NCBI RefSeq assembly: GCF_900167145.1
Contig: NZ_FUWG01000005.1
Location: 62,001-126,000, forward strand
Direction: 5' to 3'
Source of the DNA: Treponema porcinum
GTDB taxonomy: Bacteria > Spirochaetota > Spirochaetia > Treponematales > Treponemataceae
DNA: 64,000 nt
Below the pieces are notes generated by a model, which did no database searches, was not told the DNA's origin, and saw nothing but the letters and a program-made list of their open reading frames with translations. The number at the start of each line of letters is the position of its first letter. The first letter of the stretch is position 1. Shown here one piece after another: positions 33,953 to 42,225 of this stretch. The position numbers were made by a program, and so were the translations under genes.

Positions 33953-35131
33953 ATGAGTGATGATTTGACAATGGACACCCAGACAGAACCGTTTTTTCCT
34001 CAGGAAACGCACAGTACTGAAACTGTGCCACATAACGAACTGACTGAAAAAATAGCCGAAATTTCAAAGAAAGGCTATGCGCTGCTCAAACAGAATGACA
34101 TAAACGGTGCAGAAGAAGCGTTCCGGCAAATTCTTGAAATGGACGAGAACAACAACTACGCACTTGTCGGTCTGGGAGATTCAGAAAGAAAGCAAAATCA
34201 TTTTAACGAAGCAATAAAGCATTACAGCACCTGCCTTTCGTTCCATCCGGGAAACAATTATGCGCTGTTCGGACTTGCAGACTGCTACAAGGCATTGAAC
34301 CAGTACCACAAGGCAATTTCAATCTGGGAGCAGTATCTTGTCCACGATGACAGGAACATTACGGTTCTTACGCGAGTTGCAGATGCCTACCGGAAAATTC
34401 ACGATTTTAAGAAATCAAAGGAACTGTACCTTAAGGTTCTTGATATGGAACAAGACAATGCCTATGCACTCATCGGTCTTGGTCACCTGCACTACGACTT
34501 TAAGGAGTACAAGGACGCACTTTATTACTGGACCCGTATGTTCAATCTGAACAAAGAAAATCTGGACATACGCATACTTACTTCCATCGGAAACTGCCAC
34601 CGCAAGCTAAAGACGTTTGATCAGGGTATATATTTCTTTGAAAAGGCTCTTGAAATGGATCCTGAAAATTTCTATGCGCTGTTCGGACTTGCAGACTGCT
34701 ACCGCGGAATGAACCAGCAGTACCGTTCTATAGAATACTGGAACAAAATCCTTGACATCGATCCGCAGAACAAAGTAATCCTTACAAGAATAGGCGATGC
34801 GCTCCGAAACACAGGTGACTACGCAGGAGCAACTGAATACTACAACAAGGCGCTCAATATTGATTTTGATATTTATGCTGCGCTCGGACTTGCACTCATC
34901 TGTAAGGGTGAAGGAAAATATGAGGAAGCGATAGACCGCCTTTCAAACCTCATCAAAAACGACCAGAAAAATTACCGCCTTTACATCGACCTTGCAGACT
35001 GCTATATAAAGCTTAACAAACCGCAGAAAGCAATAGAAGCACTCGAGTCATTCCAGAAGTTTGGAATAAGAAGTACTGCAATCAACGAACTGCTTGACAA
35101 ACTTAGAAACAACAAGCCGTTGTACAACTGA
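33953..35131 (+). CDS. Tetratricopeptide-repeat protein
   Basis: The 392 residues are almost wholly TPR: about nine 34-residue repeats from residue 35 on, many sharing the core YALxGLxDxYRxxxxY (for example NYALFGLADCYKALNQYHKA and FYALFGLADCYRGMNQQYRS). The strongly self-similar repeats suggest internal duplication. No signal peptide, so a cytoplasmic scaffold or adaptor is likely. It is followed after six bases by rlmN, so the three genes from 33579 probably form one operon. Confidence 0.85.
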   Translation: MSDDLTMDTQTEPFFPQETHSTETVPHNELTEKIAEISKKGYALLKQNDINGAEEAFRQILEMDENNNYALVGLGDSERKQNHFNEAIKHYSTCLSFHPGNNYALFGLADCYKALNQYHKAISIWEQYLVHDDRNITVLTRVADAYRKIHDFKKSKELYLKVLDMEQDNAYALIGLGHLHYDFKEYKDALYYWTRMFNLNKENLDIRILTSIGNCHRKLKTFDQGIYFFEKALEMDPENFYALFGLADCYRGMNQQYRSIEYWNKILDIDPQNKVILTRIGDALRNTGDYAGATEYYNKALNIDFDIYAALGLALICKGEGKYEEAIDRLSNLIKNDQKNYRLYIDLADCYIKLNKPQKAIEALESFQKFGIRSTAINELLDKLRNNKPLYN

Positions 35132-35137
35132 CACATT

Positions 35138-36178
35138 ATGAACAGGACGTACATAACAGGACTTCTGCCGGACGAACTGTGCAGGGAACTCGGACTGGTG
35201 CAGAAATTCCGCGGAACTCAGATTTTCAAATGGATCGGAAACGGCGCTGTTTCTTTTGAGCAGATGACGAATTTAAGCAAGGATGAACGCGCCGTTCTTT
35301 CTGAAAAAGCCTCTCTCCGAAGTTCCTGCGTTTCTCAGGTACTCAAAGACCCGGACGGAACTATAAAACTTCAGGTAACGCTCCGAGACGGACGCGCAGT
35401 AGAAACCGTCCTTCTTACGGACAAGGAAGGTAGAAAAACTGCCTGCGTTTCCTGCCAGGCGGGCTGTGCAATGAAATGCGCATTCTGCCAGACAGGTCAG
35501 CTTGGTCTTGCAAGAAATCTTGAGCCGGAAGAAATCGTAGAGCAGTTCCTCTTTCTTGAAGCAGAATGCGGAAAACTTGACAACATTGTCTTTATGGGAA
35601 TGGGAGAACCGCTGATGAATCTTCCTGCAATCCGAAAAGCAATCACTGTCCTTACGCATAAAGACGGGCGAAACCTGTCTTCCCGGCGCATAACGCTTTC
35701 AACGTCCGGCGTAATCAAGGGAATATACGACCTTGCGGACAACGGACCTCTAATCCGCCTTGCAGTATCGCTTACAACTGCGGACGAAGAACTGCGCTCG
35801 CAGATTATGCCGGTGAACAGAACAAATCCGCTTCCTGAATTACGCACTGCGATTGCATATTACGCAGAAAAAACAGGAAAACGCGTAACGCTTGAAGCGG
35901 CGCTTATGGCAGGGAAAAACACAGGAAAGGAAAGCGCTGAACGGATGATACAATTTGCGCAGGGAATAGACGTGAACATCAACTTAATTCCGTGGAATTC
36001 GGTAGAAGGATTGCCGTTTACAGAACCGTCCGCCGCGGAAGTAAGGAATTTTACTGACATTCTTAAAAACGCAGGACTGAACGTAACGTTAAGAACAAAA
36101 CGCGGCCGGACTATCGGAGGAGCGTGCGGTCAGCTGGGCAAAACACTAGTCGATTCAGTGCAGAAATCAGGCTTATAA
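35138..36178 (+). CDS. rlmN: Dual-specificity RNA methyltransferase RlmN
   Basis: Radical-SAM enzyme that methylates C2 of A2503 in 23S rRNA and A37 of some tRNAs. The 346 residues carry the cluster motif CAMKCAFC (Cys110, Cys114, Cys117), preceded by VSCQAGC, then IVFMGMGEPLMN, RRITLSTSGV, RLAVSLTTADEELRSQIMPV and the C-terminal GRTIGGACGQL with the methyl-carrying Cys. Length and motifs are standard. Confidence 0.95.
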   Translation: MNRTYITGLLPDELCRELGLVQKFRGTQIFKWIGNGAVSFEQMTNLSKDERAVLSEKASLRSSCVSQVLKDPDGTIKLQVTLRDGRAVETVLLTDKEGRKTACVSCQAGCAMKCAFCQTGQLGLARNLEPEEIVEQFLFLEAECGKLDNIVFMGMGEPLMNLPAIRKAITVLTHKDGRNLSSRRITLSTSGVIKGIYDLADNGPLIRLAVSLTTADEELRSQIMPVNRTNPLPELRTAIAYYAEKTGKRVTLEAALMAGKNTGKESAERMIQFAQGIDVNINLIPWNSVEGLPFTEPSAAEVRNFTDILKNAGLNVTLRTKRGRTIGGACGQLGKTLVDSVQKSGL

Positions 36179-36209
36179 AAACAGTTTTCCACTGTATGAA
36201 TAATTTTGC

Positions 36210-36238
36210 TTGAATATCCCTTTTTTATGGCTTATAAT
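36210..36238 (+). promoter_or_regulatory. Promoter for the HMA-like protein and dehydrogenase
   Basis: TTGAAT and a perfect TATAAT are spaced by 17 bases, giving a leader of about 30 nt. Confidence 0.7.
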
Positions 36239-36274
36239 TAGAATGTAAAAATAAAGCTAACGGAGCATCAACCT

Positions 36275-36484
36275 ATGCAGAAAAAAATATATGTAGCCGG
36301 AATGTTTGATCCAGATACAGCCGGAAAAGTGGATGCAGCAGTAAGAGCTGTTGCAGGCGTTTCAAATGTAGTTGCGAACCCGGATAAATCACAGGTTCTT
36401 GTCGATTTTGATGAAGGTACAGCAGGAATTGAGAACGCCATAAACACCGCAATATCAAGTACCGGTGTTGAAGTTCTCGGCTGA
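36275..36484 (+). CDS. Small HMA-fold protein lacking the metal-binding CxxC
   Basis: The 69 residues follow the beta-alpha-beta pattern of heavy-metal-associated domains: KIYVAGMFDPDTAGKVDAAV, then VAGVSNVVANPDKSQVLVDF. In metal carriers the loop is GMTCxxC; here it is GMFDPDT, with no cysteine anywhere. Metal chaperoning by the usual route is therefore excluded. It lies three bases before a 2-hydroxyacid dehydrogenase gene and shares its promoter. An ACGGAG site precedes the ATG. Confidence 0.7.
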   Translation: MQKKIYVAGMFDPDTAGKVDAAVRAVAGVSNVVANPDKSQVLVDFDEGTAGIENAINTAISSTGVEVLG

Positions 36485-36487
36485 TGT

Positions 36488-37432
36488 ATGAAGCTGACAA
36501 TTCTTGATGGAAATGCAGTAAATCCCGGTGACGTGTCCTGGGATTTATTCAAAAAATACGCAGACATAACTGTTTTTCCCCGTTCATCAGAAAAAGAAGT
36601 CATATCACGCATTGCAGAGTCGGATGCAGTTTTTCTGAATAAAATCAGAATAGATGAAAATGTCATTTTGCACTGCCCTAACCTGAAATATATCGGCGTA
36701 CTTGCAACCGGATATGATGTAATTGATATTCCGGCAGTAAAAAAAGCAGGAATATGCGTAACGAACATTCCTTCCTACAGCACAATGGCAGTTGCCCAGC
36801 ACGTTTTCTCGCTCATAACGTTTTTTACAAATCACATTTCAGCACATAACGATTCAGTGCAGAACGAAGGATGGATAAAAAGTCCGGATTTTTGTTACTG
36901 GGAAAAGCCGCTTTTTGAATTATATGGAAAAACACTTGGAATTTTAGGCTACGGAAATATAGGACGGCAAGTTGCAAAAATCGCAGAAGCATTCGGAATG
37001 AACGTACTCGTCTGCCCTCACAGCCCCTCTGCAGACATTCCGAATTGCGTTACTCAGGAAAAACTTTGGGAACAGTCTGATTTCATCACCCTGCACGCCC
37101 CTCTTACCGCAGAAACAGCCGGAATTATAAATAAATCTTCTATAGATAAAATGAAAGACGGCGCATACATCATAAATACCGCACGAGGCGGACTTGTCGC
37201 AGAAGACGACGTCCGTTCTGCCCTTGAAACCGGAAAAATCGCCGGCTACGGATGCGACGTTCTTTCTTCCGAACCGATGAAAGACTCCTGTCCGCTGTAC
37301 CGTGCACCAAACTGCGTCATTACGCCGCATATTGCCTGGGCACCGCTTGAAACACGGGAACGGCTGATAAAAATCGCCTTTGACAATTTTGAAAGCTGGA
37401 TTCAGGGGAAGCCGAAAAATATGATTTATTGA
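36488..37432 (+). CDS. D-2-hydroxyacid dehydrogenase (glycerate/hydroxypyruvate type)
   Basis: NAD(P)-dependent reduction of a 2-oxoacid. The 314 residues show the family pattern: VLATGYDVIDIPAVKKAGI, the Rossmann loop LGILGYGNIGRQVAKIAEAF (GxGxxG), MKDGAYIINTARGGLVAEDD with the catalytic Arg region, and the C-terminal His in NCVITPHIAWAP, with Glu in CDVLSSEPM. It is most like glycerate dehydrogenase/hydroxypyruvate reductases, but substrate choice among glycerate, glyoxylate and other acids cannot be read from sequence. Confidence 0.85.
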   Translation: MKLTILDGNAVNPGDVSWDLFKKYADITVFPRSSEKEVISRIAESDAVFLNKIRIDENVILHCPNLKYIGVLATGYDVIDIPAVKKAGICVTNIPSYSTMAVAQHVFSLITFFTNHISAHNDSVQNEGWIKSPDFCYWEKPLFELYGKTLGILGYGNIGRQVAKIAEAFGMNVLVCPHSPSADIPNCVTQEKLWEQSDFITLHAPLTAETAGIINKSSIDKMKDGAYIINTARGGLVAEDDVRSALETGKIAGYGCDVLSSEPMKDSCPLYRAPNCVITPHIAWAPLETRERLIKIAFDNFESWIQGKPKNMIY

Positions 37433-37438
37433 TGAATA

Positions 37439-37467
37439 TTGACACATACAGTTTATTTAATTATATT
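37439..37467 (+). promoter_or_regulatory. Promoter of the leuCD-type operon
   Basis: Perfect TTGACA and TATATT are spaced by 17 bases. A perfect ten-base palindrome, AACTTAAGTT (37473-37482), covers the predicted start and could be an operator. Confidence 0.8.
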
Positions 37468-37507
37468 AAAGTAACTTAAGTTTAATTAAATATCAGGAGA
37501 TATTATT

Positions 37508-38791
37508 ATGGGAAAGACAATTGCTCAGAAAATCTTTGAAAAACATCTGGTAGACTCACCATTTCCGAATACATACGTATTGAAGCTTGACCGCGTATTC
37601 TGTCACGAAATCACTACGCCGATTGCGATAAACGATCTTGTTGACCGCGGTATGGATAAAGTATTCGACAGCACGAAAATCAAGGCTGTAATCGACCATG
37701 TAACGCCGGCTAAAGACAGCAAGACTGCAGAACAGGGAAAAATCCTGCGTGACTGGGCAAACCGTCAGGGAATAAAAGATTTCTTTGATATCGGCTGTAA
37801 CGGCGTATGCCACGCGATTTTCCCGGAAAAAGGATTTGTACGCCCGGGTTACACTGTCATTATGGGAGACAGCCATACCTGTACACACGGCGCATTCGGT
37901 GCATTTGCCGCAGGCGTAGGAACTACTGACCTTGAAGTAGGAATTTTAAAAGGCGTATGCTCGTTCCGCGAGCCGAAATCAATAAAATTCGTTCTTAACG
38001 GAACGCTGAAACCGGGCGTTTATGCAAAAGATGTAATTCTGTTCCTTATCAGTAAAATCGGCGTAAACGGCGCAACGAACTGTGTAGTTGAGTTCACAGG
38101 TCCTGTAATTGACAATTTTGGAATGGAAGAACGAATGACACTCTGCAATATGGCTGTAGAAGCAGGCGGAACGTCAGGAATCTGCTATCCGGATGAAAAG
38201 ACAGTAGAGTATCTGTGGGAGTTCATAAAAGACGAATACAAGACAAAGGAAGAAGCAGCTGCTGACTACAGGCAGTGGCGTTCCGACGATGATGCAGTTT
38301 ACGAAAAAGTATATACGTATGATTTGTCAAACCTTGAACCGGTATGTACTTTCGGTTACAAACCTGACCAGGTAAAAACAGTTTCCGAAATGAAAGGAAC
38401 AAAAGTTAATCAGATATATATCGGTTCCTGCACGAACGGACGCATAAGCGACCTTCGCATTGCGGCAGAGGTTCTTAAAGGTCATAAACTTGCAGAAGGT
38501 GTGCGCGGAATCGTAAGTCCTGCAACTCCGGACATATACAAACAGGCGCTGAAAGAAGGCATTATAGAAATCTTTATGGATGCCGGATTCTGCGTTACAA
38601 ATCCTACGTGCGGTGCATGTCTTGGTATGAGCAACGGTGTTCTTGCAAACGGAGAGGTGTGCGCATCTACAACAAACAGAAACTTTAACGGAAGAATGGG
38701 AAAAGGCGGTATGGTTCACCTTATGAGCCCGGCGACTGCTGCCGCTACAGCAATAAGCGGAACAATCACCAATTCTCCGCTGTTTAAATAA
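37508..38791 (+). CDS. leuC: Isopropylmalate/homoaconitate-type dehydratase, large subunit
   Basis: Aconitase-superfamily [4Fe-4S] hydro-lyase, large chain. The 427 residues contain GDSHTCTHGAFGAFAAGVGT with the first cluster Cys, IYIGSCTNGRISDLRIAAEV with the second, and NPTCGACLGMSNGVLANGEV near the end. The length fits the short (about 420) LeuC/HacA class rather than the 465-residue enterobacterial LeuC. The small subunit follows. No leuA or leuB is near, so the substrate may be isopropylmalate or another citramalate-like acid. Confidence 0.88.
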   Translation: MGKTIAQKIFEKHLVDSPFPNTYVLKLDRVFCHEITTPIAINDLVDRGMDKVFDSTKIKAVIDHVTPAKDSKTAEQGKILRDWANRQGIKDFFDIGCNGVCHAIFPEKGFVRPGYTVIMGDSHTCTHGAFGAFAAGVGTTDLEVGILKGVCSFREPKSIKFVLNGTLKPGVYAKDVILFLISKIGVNGATNCVVEFTGPVIDNFGMEERMTLCNMAVEAGGTSGICYPDEKTVEYLWEFIKDEYKTKEEAAADYRQWRSDDDAVYEKVYTYDLSNLEPVCTFGYKPDQVKTVSEMKGTKVNQIYIGSCTNGRISDLRIAAEVLKGHKLAEGVRGIVSPATPDIYKQALKEGIIEIFMDAGFCVTNPTCGACLGMSNGVLANGEVCASTTNRNFNGRMGKGGMVHLMSPATAAATAISGTITNSPLFK

Positions 38792-38826
38792 AATTGCCCG
38801 ACTGAATATATATTTTGGAGGAACAA

Positions 38827-39360
38827 ATGAAACAATTTGGCGGTAATGTATTATTTTTGGATCGTTCGGATATCAATACGGACGAAATTATCCCGGCTAA
38901 ATACCTGACTGAAATTTCAAAGCAGGCATTAAAACCCTACTTACTTGAAGACTTGAAGCTTGACGGATTCAATCCAAAAACTGATGTTGCCGGCAAGAAA
39001 GTAATTATCACAAGAGAAAATTTCGGCTGCGGTTCTTCCCGGGAGCACGCACCGTGGGCTCTTGAAGTAAATGGTATTTACGTTGTCGTTGCAACAAACT
39101 TTGCTCGCATATTCCGTCAGAATATGTATAATTGCGGTATGATGGCAATCGAAATGGACAAAAAGTCAATTGAAGATATGTTCAAGACTTTCAGCGACAA
39201 GGATACTGAATGTAAAGTCGTATTCAATGACGACGGAACTGCAAAAGTAAAGCTGATTGCAGGAAGTTTGTCAAAAAGCTATCCGTTTAAACTTGATGAC
39301 TTTGAAAAGGCTCTTGTTGAAAACGACGGCTGGATTGGGTTTGCCGACAATAAATATTAA
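38827..39360 (+). CDS. leuD: Isopropylmalate/homoaconitate-type dehydratase, small subunit
   Basis: Partner of the large chain, forming the swivelling active-site domain. I start it at the ATG at 38827 (MKQFGGNVLF) after GGAGGAACAA; a TTG four codons upstream lies in that ribosome site. The 177 residues show DINTDEIIPAKYLTE, the substrate-specificity loop, FGCGSSREHAPWAL and ATNFARIFRQNMYNCG. The YLT loop is of the LeuD type, but this does not settle the substrate. The gene is followed by the long hairpin at 39370. Confidence 0.88.
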   Translation: MKQFGGNVLFLDRSDINTDEIIPAKYLTEISKQALKPYLLEDLKLDGFNPKTDVAGKKVIITRENFGCGSSREHAPWALEVNGIYVVVATNFARIFRQNMYNCGMMAIEMDKKSIEDMFKTFSDKDTECKVVFNDDGTAKVKLIAGSLSKSYPFKLDDFEKALVENDGWIGFADNKY

Positions 39361-39369
39361 TCTTTTGGA

Positions 39370-39483
39370 AAAGAGAAACTCTCTTTCATTTTATACCGTA
39401 TGAAATACTGTATGAAATAATGAAAACAAATTTTCTGCATTTCATACAGTATTTGTAAAAAATGAAAGGAAGTTCTCTTTTTT
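39370..39483. repeat. Near-perfect ~110-nt hairpin between leuD and the chemoreceptor gene
   Basis: The inner arms AAATACTGTATGAAAT (39403-39418) and ATTTCATACAGTATTT (39439-39454) pair perfectly over 16 bp around a 20-base loop. Outside a six-base bulge (CGTATG), the arms continue for about 24 pairs with two mismatches and one bulged base (left 39370-39395, right 39456-39480). A T6 run follows on the plus strand. The left arm can alternatively fold alone (AAAGAG/CTCTTT). It is likely the leuCD terminator; an attenuator or a small inverted-repeat element are other readings. Confidence 0.8.
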
Positions 39484-39503
39484 ATTTTTTGGAGGTTTTT
39501 CAG

Positions 39504-41588
39504 ATGAGCGACAAAAAAACAAAAAAGCAGAAACTTGCAGTAAAAATCGCACTTATAACGTTTGCCGTTATTACAGTGCTGATGGTATCGTTAGTAGTTA
39601 TAAACATCTCCGTAACGAAAGTAGTAACCACAAGCGATTATTCAGATTTATCACGCGAAATAGGAAATGCAAAATCAAGAGAACTGACAAACTGGTTTAA
39701 TTCCTATCTTTTAGATTTGAATGTCTATGCAGAAAGCGAAGTTGTAAAAACAGGAAATAATGAAAAAGTCATAGAATGGCTTCAGCATAATACCCGCCTT
39801 AGAAACAAAGACTACGACTATATGTTCTTCTGCGGAAAAGACGGAACTACATACAGGGATACAGGTCTGAAAGGAGCTGTAGGTGGCATTCTTGAAAGAA
39901 ATTACTACAAAGCAATTTTTCAGGACGGAAAAAAGACCTATATCGGAAATGTAATCCTGTCAAAAACATCGGGTCAGTATGTCATTCCGATAACAAAAGC
40001 AGCTGTTGACGAGAACGGCAGAACTTTCGGATTTTTCACGGCAATGCTCGGTCTTGAAACGCTGAAAAAAGAAATTGCAGAAATTTCAATTTGCGAAACC
40101 GGTTATATGTTCCTGACAGACAGTTCAGATACAATCATAGCCCATCCAAACAGCGATATGATCCTTCAGAAATTTACCAAAGACGAAAATTCAAAAACGT
40201 ATTACAGCGCACAAGGCCAAAGCATAATATCCATGAACCGCTCAGACGGAAAAAAACTGCGAGTTACAATCACAGAAATTCAAGGCGCACCAGGCTGGAA
40301 TATATCAATCGTCATACCGAATGCGCAGATTGCAAAGGCAAGTATGCTTTCAAGAAATGTCATTATTGCAATGGGAATAGTTATTGCAATTTCAATTTTT
40401 GTATGTGTCATATTAAGCATTCTTTCAATCACAAAAAAATTAAACAATGTAACGCATCTTGTAGAAACGCTTGCTACTGGAGAGGCAGACTTAACGCAGC
40501 GTTTTGAAATAAAAGAAAACAACGAAATAGGAAGTGTTCTTGGTTCAATAAATAAATTCATAGAAAAACTTCATAGAATTATATGCGCCATAAAGAATGC
40601 AAAATCTGTCCTTATAGAAGCAGGGGACAAAATGCATTCCGGGATCGATACCCAGAATATGCACGTAACAGAGATTACGCAGGGAATATCAAACATAGAC
40701 AGGCATATTACAAATCAGGCTGCAAGTGTTGAAGGTACGGCTTCTGCAGTTACAGAAATTTCCCAGAACATCGATTCGCTTAACAAGATGATTCAGGATC
40801 AGTCGTCAAGTGTTGTCGAGGCGTCTTCTTCTATAGAAGAAATGCTTGGAAACATCAATGCCGTAAACGGTTCTGTTGCAAAAATGACAAACGAATTCAA
40901 AGAGCTTGAAGAAAATACAAAAGTCGGCATAGAAAAGAATGCCGTAGTTAATTCACAGCTCCAGCGCATCGCAGAACAGTCTACAATGCTTATGGACGCA
41001 AACACGATTATCCAGAGTATTGCAGAACAGACAAATCTGCTTGCAATGAATGCAGCGATTGAAGCAGCACACGCAGGAGATGCAGGAAGAGGATTCAGCG
41101 TAGTTGCAGATGAAATCAGAAAACTTGCAGAAACATCTTCTGAACAGTCAAAGCGCATCGGTGAAGAGTTACAGAACATTCAGGGCGGAATCACGCAAGT
41201 TGTAACAGCATCAAGTGAGTCCGAACAGGCACTTTCCTCTGTTTCTCAACGTATAAATTCAACCGGTGAACTTGTAATGCAGATTCACAGTGCAATGGAG
41301 GAACAGCATCAGGGGTCACAGCAAATTCTTCTAGCACTCCGGCAGATGAACGACAGCACAAGCGAAGTTCGTCAGGCATCAAATCAGATGCAGGAAGGAA
41401 ATCAGGAAATTCTTAAAGAAGTGCAGATTTTGCAGGAGTCAACTGCTGAAATACGCGAAGCAATGAGTTCAATCACAACAGGTGCTGAAGAAATTACGAC
41501 TGTCAGTTCGTCACTAACTGAAATTTCTCAGAGTCTTAATGATTCCATCGGAAAGATTGGAAAAGAAATAGATTTGTTCCAGGTCTGA
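39504..41588 (+). CDS. Methyl-accepting chemotaxis protein with dCache sensor
   Basis: Transmembrane chemoreceptor that controls CheA. The start is the ATG at 39504 ([10 protein letters not shown]) behind GGAGG; the frame is open upstream into the long hairpin. The 694 residues contain one membrane helix (about 15-38), a periplasmic dCache_1-like domain (about 40-285; [37 protein letters not shown]), a second helix (about 295-318), HAMP, methylation helices and the signalling hairpin tip ([40 protein letters not shown]). There is no CheR-tethering pentapeptide. The ligand is unknown; dCache domains often bind amino acids. Confidence 0.93.
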   Translation: MSDKKTKKQKLAVKIALITFAVITVLMVSLVVINISVTKVVTTSDYSDLSREIGNAKSRELTNWFNSYLLDLNVYAESEVVKTGNNEKVIEWLQHNTRLRNKDYDYMFFCGKDGTTYRDTGLKGAVGGILERNYYKAIFQDGKKTYIGNVILSKTSGQYVIPITKAAVDENGRTFGFFTAMLGLETLKKEIAEISICETGYMFLTDSSDTIIAHPNSDMILQKFTKDENSKTYYSAQGQSIISMNRSDGKKLRVTITEIQGAPGWNISIVIPNAQIAKASMLSRNVIIAMGIVIAISIFVCVILSILSITKKLNNVTHLVETLATGEADLTQRFEIKENNEIGSVLGSINKFIEKLHRIICAIKNAKSVLIEAGDKMHSGIDTQNMHVTEITQGISNIDRHITNQAASVEGTASAVTEISQNIDSLNKMIQDQSSSVVEASSSIEEMLGNINAVNGSVAKMTNEFKELEENTKVGIEKNAVVNSQLQRIAEQSTMLMDANTIIQSIAEQTNLLAMNAAIEAAHAGDAGRGFSVVADEIRKLAETSSEQSKRIGEELQNIQGGITQVVTASSESEQALSSVSQRINSTGELVMQIHSAMEEQHQGSQQILLALRQMNDSTSEVRQASNQMQEGNQEILKEVQILQESTAEIREAMSSITTGAEEITTVSSSLTEISQSLNDSIGKIGKEIDLFQV

Positions 41589-41603
41589 TGATACAAACTG
41601 CGT

Positions 41604-41654
41604 AAAAAAAGCGTGTCCGAATGATAACTTTATCGTTCAGGCACGCTTTTTTAT
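41604..41654. terminator. Bidirectional terminator after the chemoreceptor gene
   Basis: GCGTG and CACGC with an inner, slightly mismatched stem (GATAA/TTATC) are flanked by A7 on the left and T6 on the right. It lies between converging genes. Confidence 0.85.
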
Positions 41655-41671
41655 TTTTTTGCTGAAATGTT

Positions 41672-42217
41672 TTATTCTGAAATAAAACCGCGCATTTTAA
41701 GTTCGTCAAGAATTTGCCGTACAATCTGCTCCGGAGTATATTTTGACGTATCAATAATAACGTCTGCAAAGGAATAGGCATTATTGTCTATATTGTACAG
41801 TTTTTTATAACGGCGGGAATCTTCGCTGTCACGCATTGCAGTAAATTCCTTTATCTGCTTTAAGTCACCGCCTTCGCGCGTAAACACACGGTTTGCACGC
41901 ACTTCATCGCTTGCATACAGATAAACCTTCAAATCAGCTTCTTTCAGCATCCAGATAGCAAGGCGGCTTCCCAAAACGCAAGGCTCTTTTTTCGCAAGCT
42001 CAACCTGGTGAGAATCCACATACATATCGTAGCTGTCGTCCGTCTTTGCACTTTCGATAACCTGTGCAAGCGTCATTCCCTTCTCTGCTGCCAGCTGGCG
42101 GAACGTATAGTTTATAAGAGTTACGCCCAATGCCTGACTGAGCAGCGTACTTACAGTCGTATTACCGCAGCCGGATTTTCCGGAAACAGCAATGCGCAAA
42201 TCTTTGTTCAATTTCAT
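41672..42217 (-). CDS. Cytidylate-kinase-like P-loop protein with altered Walker A
   Basis: Related to the type-2 cytidylate-kinase-like family (Pfam Cytidylate_kin2). I start it at 42217 (MKLNKDLRIA), five bases after AGAGG. The P-loop reads GKSGCGNT at residues 13-20: the invariant Lys is Asn19. Other segments fit the fold: LGSRLAIWMLKEADLKVYLY (substrate Arg and core strand), RANRVFTREGGDL (lid) and ADVIIDTSKYTPEQIV. Function could be a nucleotide kinase with unusual ATP binding, or a regulator. It lies eight bases downstream of yicC, where a guanylate kinase is common in other bacteria. Confidence 0.75.
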   Translation of the reverse strand: MKLNKDLRIAVSGKSGCGNTTVSTLLSQALGVTLINYTFRQLAAEKGMTLAQVIESAKTDDSYDMYVDSHQVELAKKEPCVLGSRLAIWMLKEADLKVYLYASDEVRANRVFTREGGDLKQIKEFTAMRDSEDSRRYKKLYNIDNNAYSFADVIIDTSKYTPEQIVRQILDELKMRGFISE

Positions 42218-42225
42218 AGACACCT

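Noticed and set aside
36180..36203. Terminator after rlmN
   Set aside because: Only a five-base stem (ACAGT/ACTGT) and no T run.
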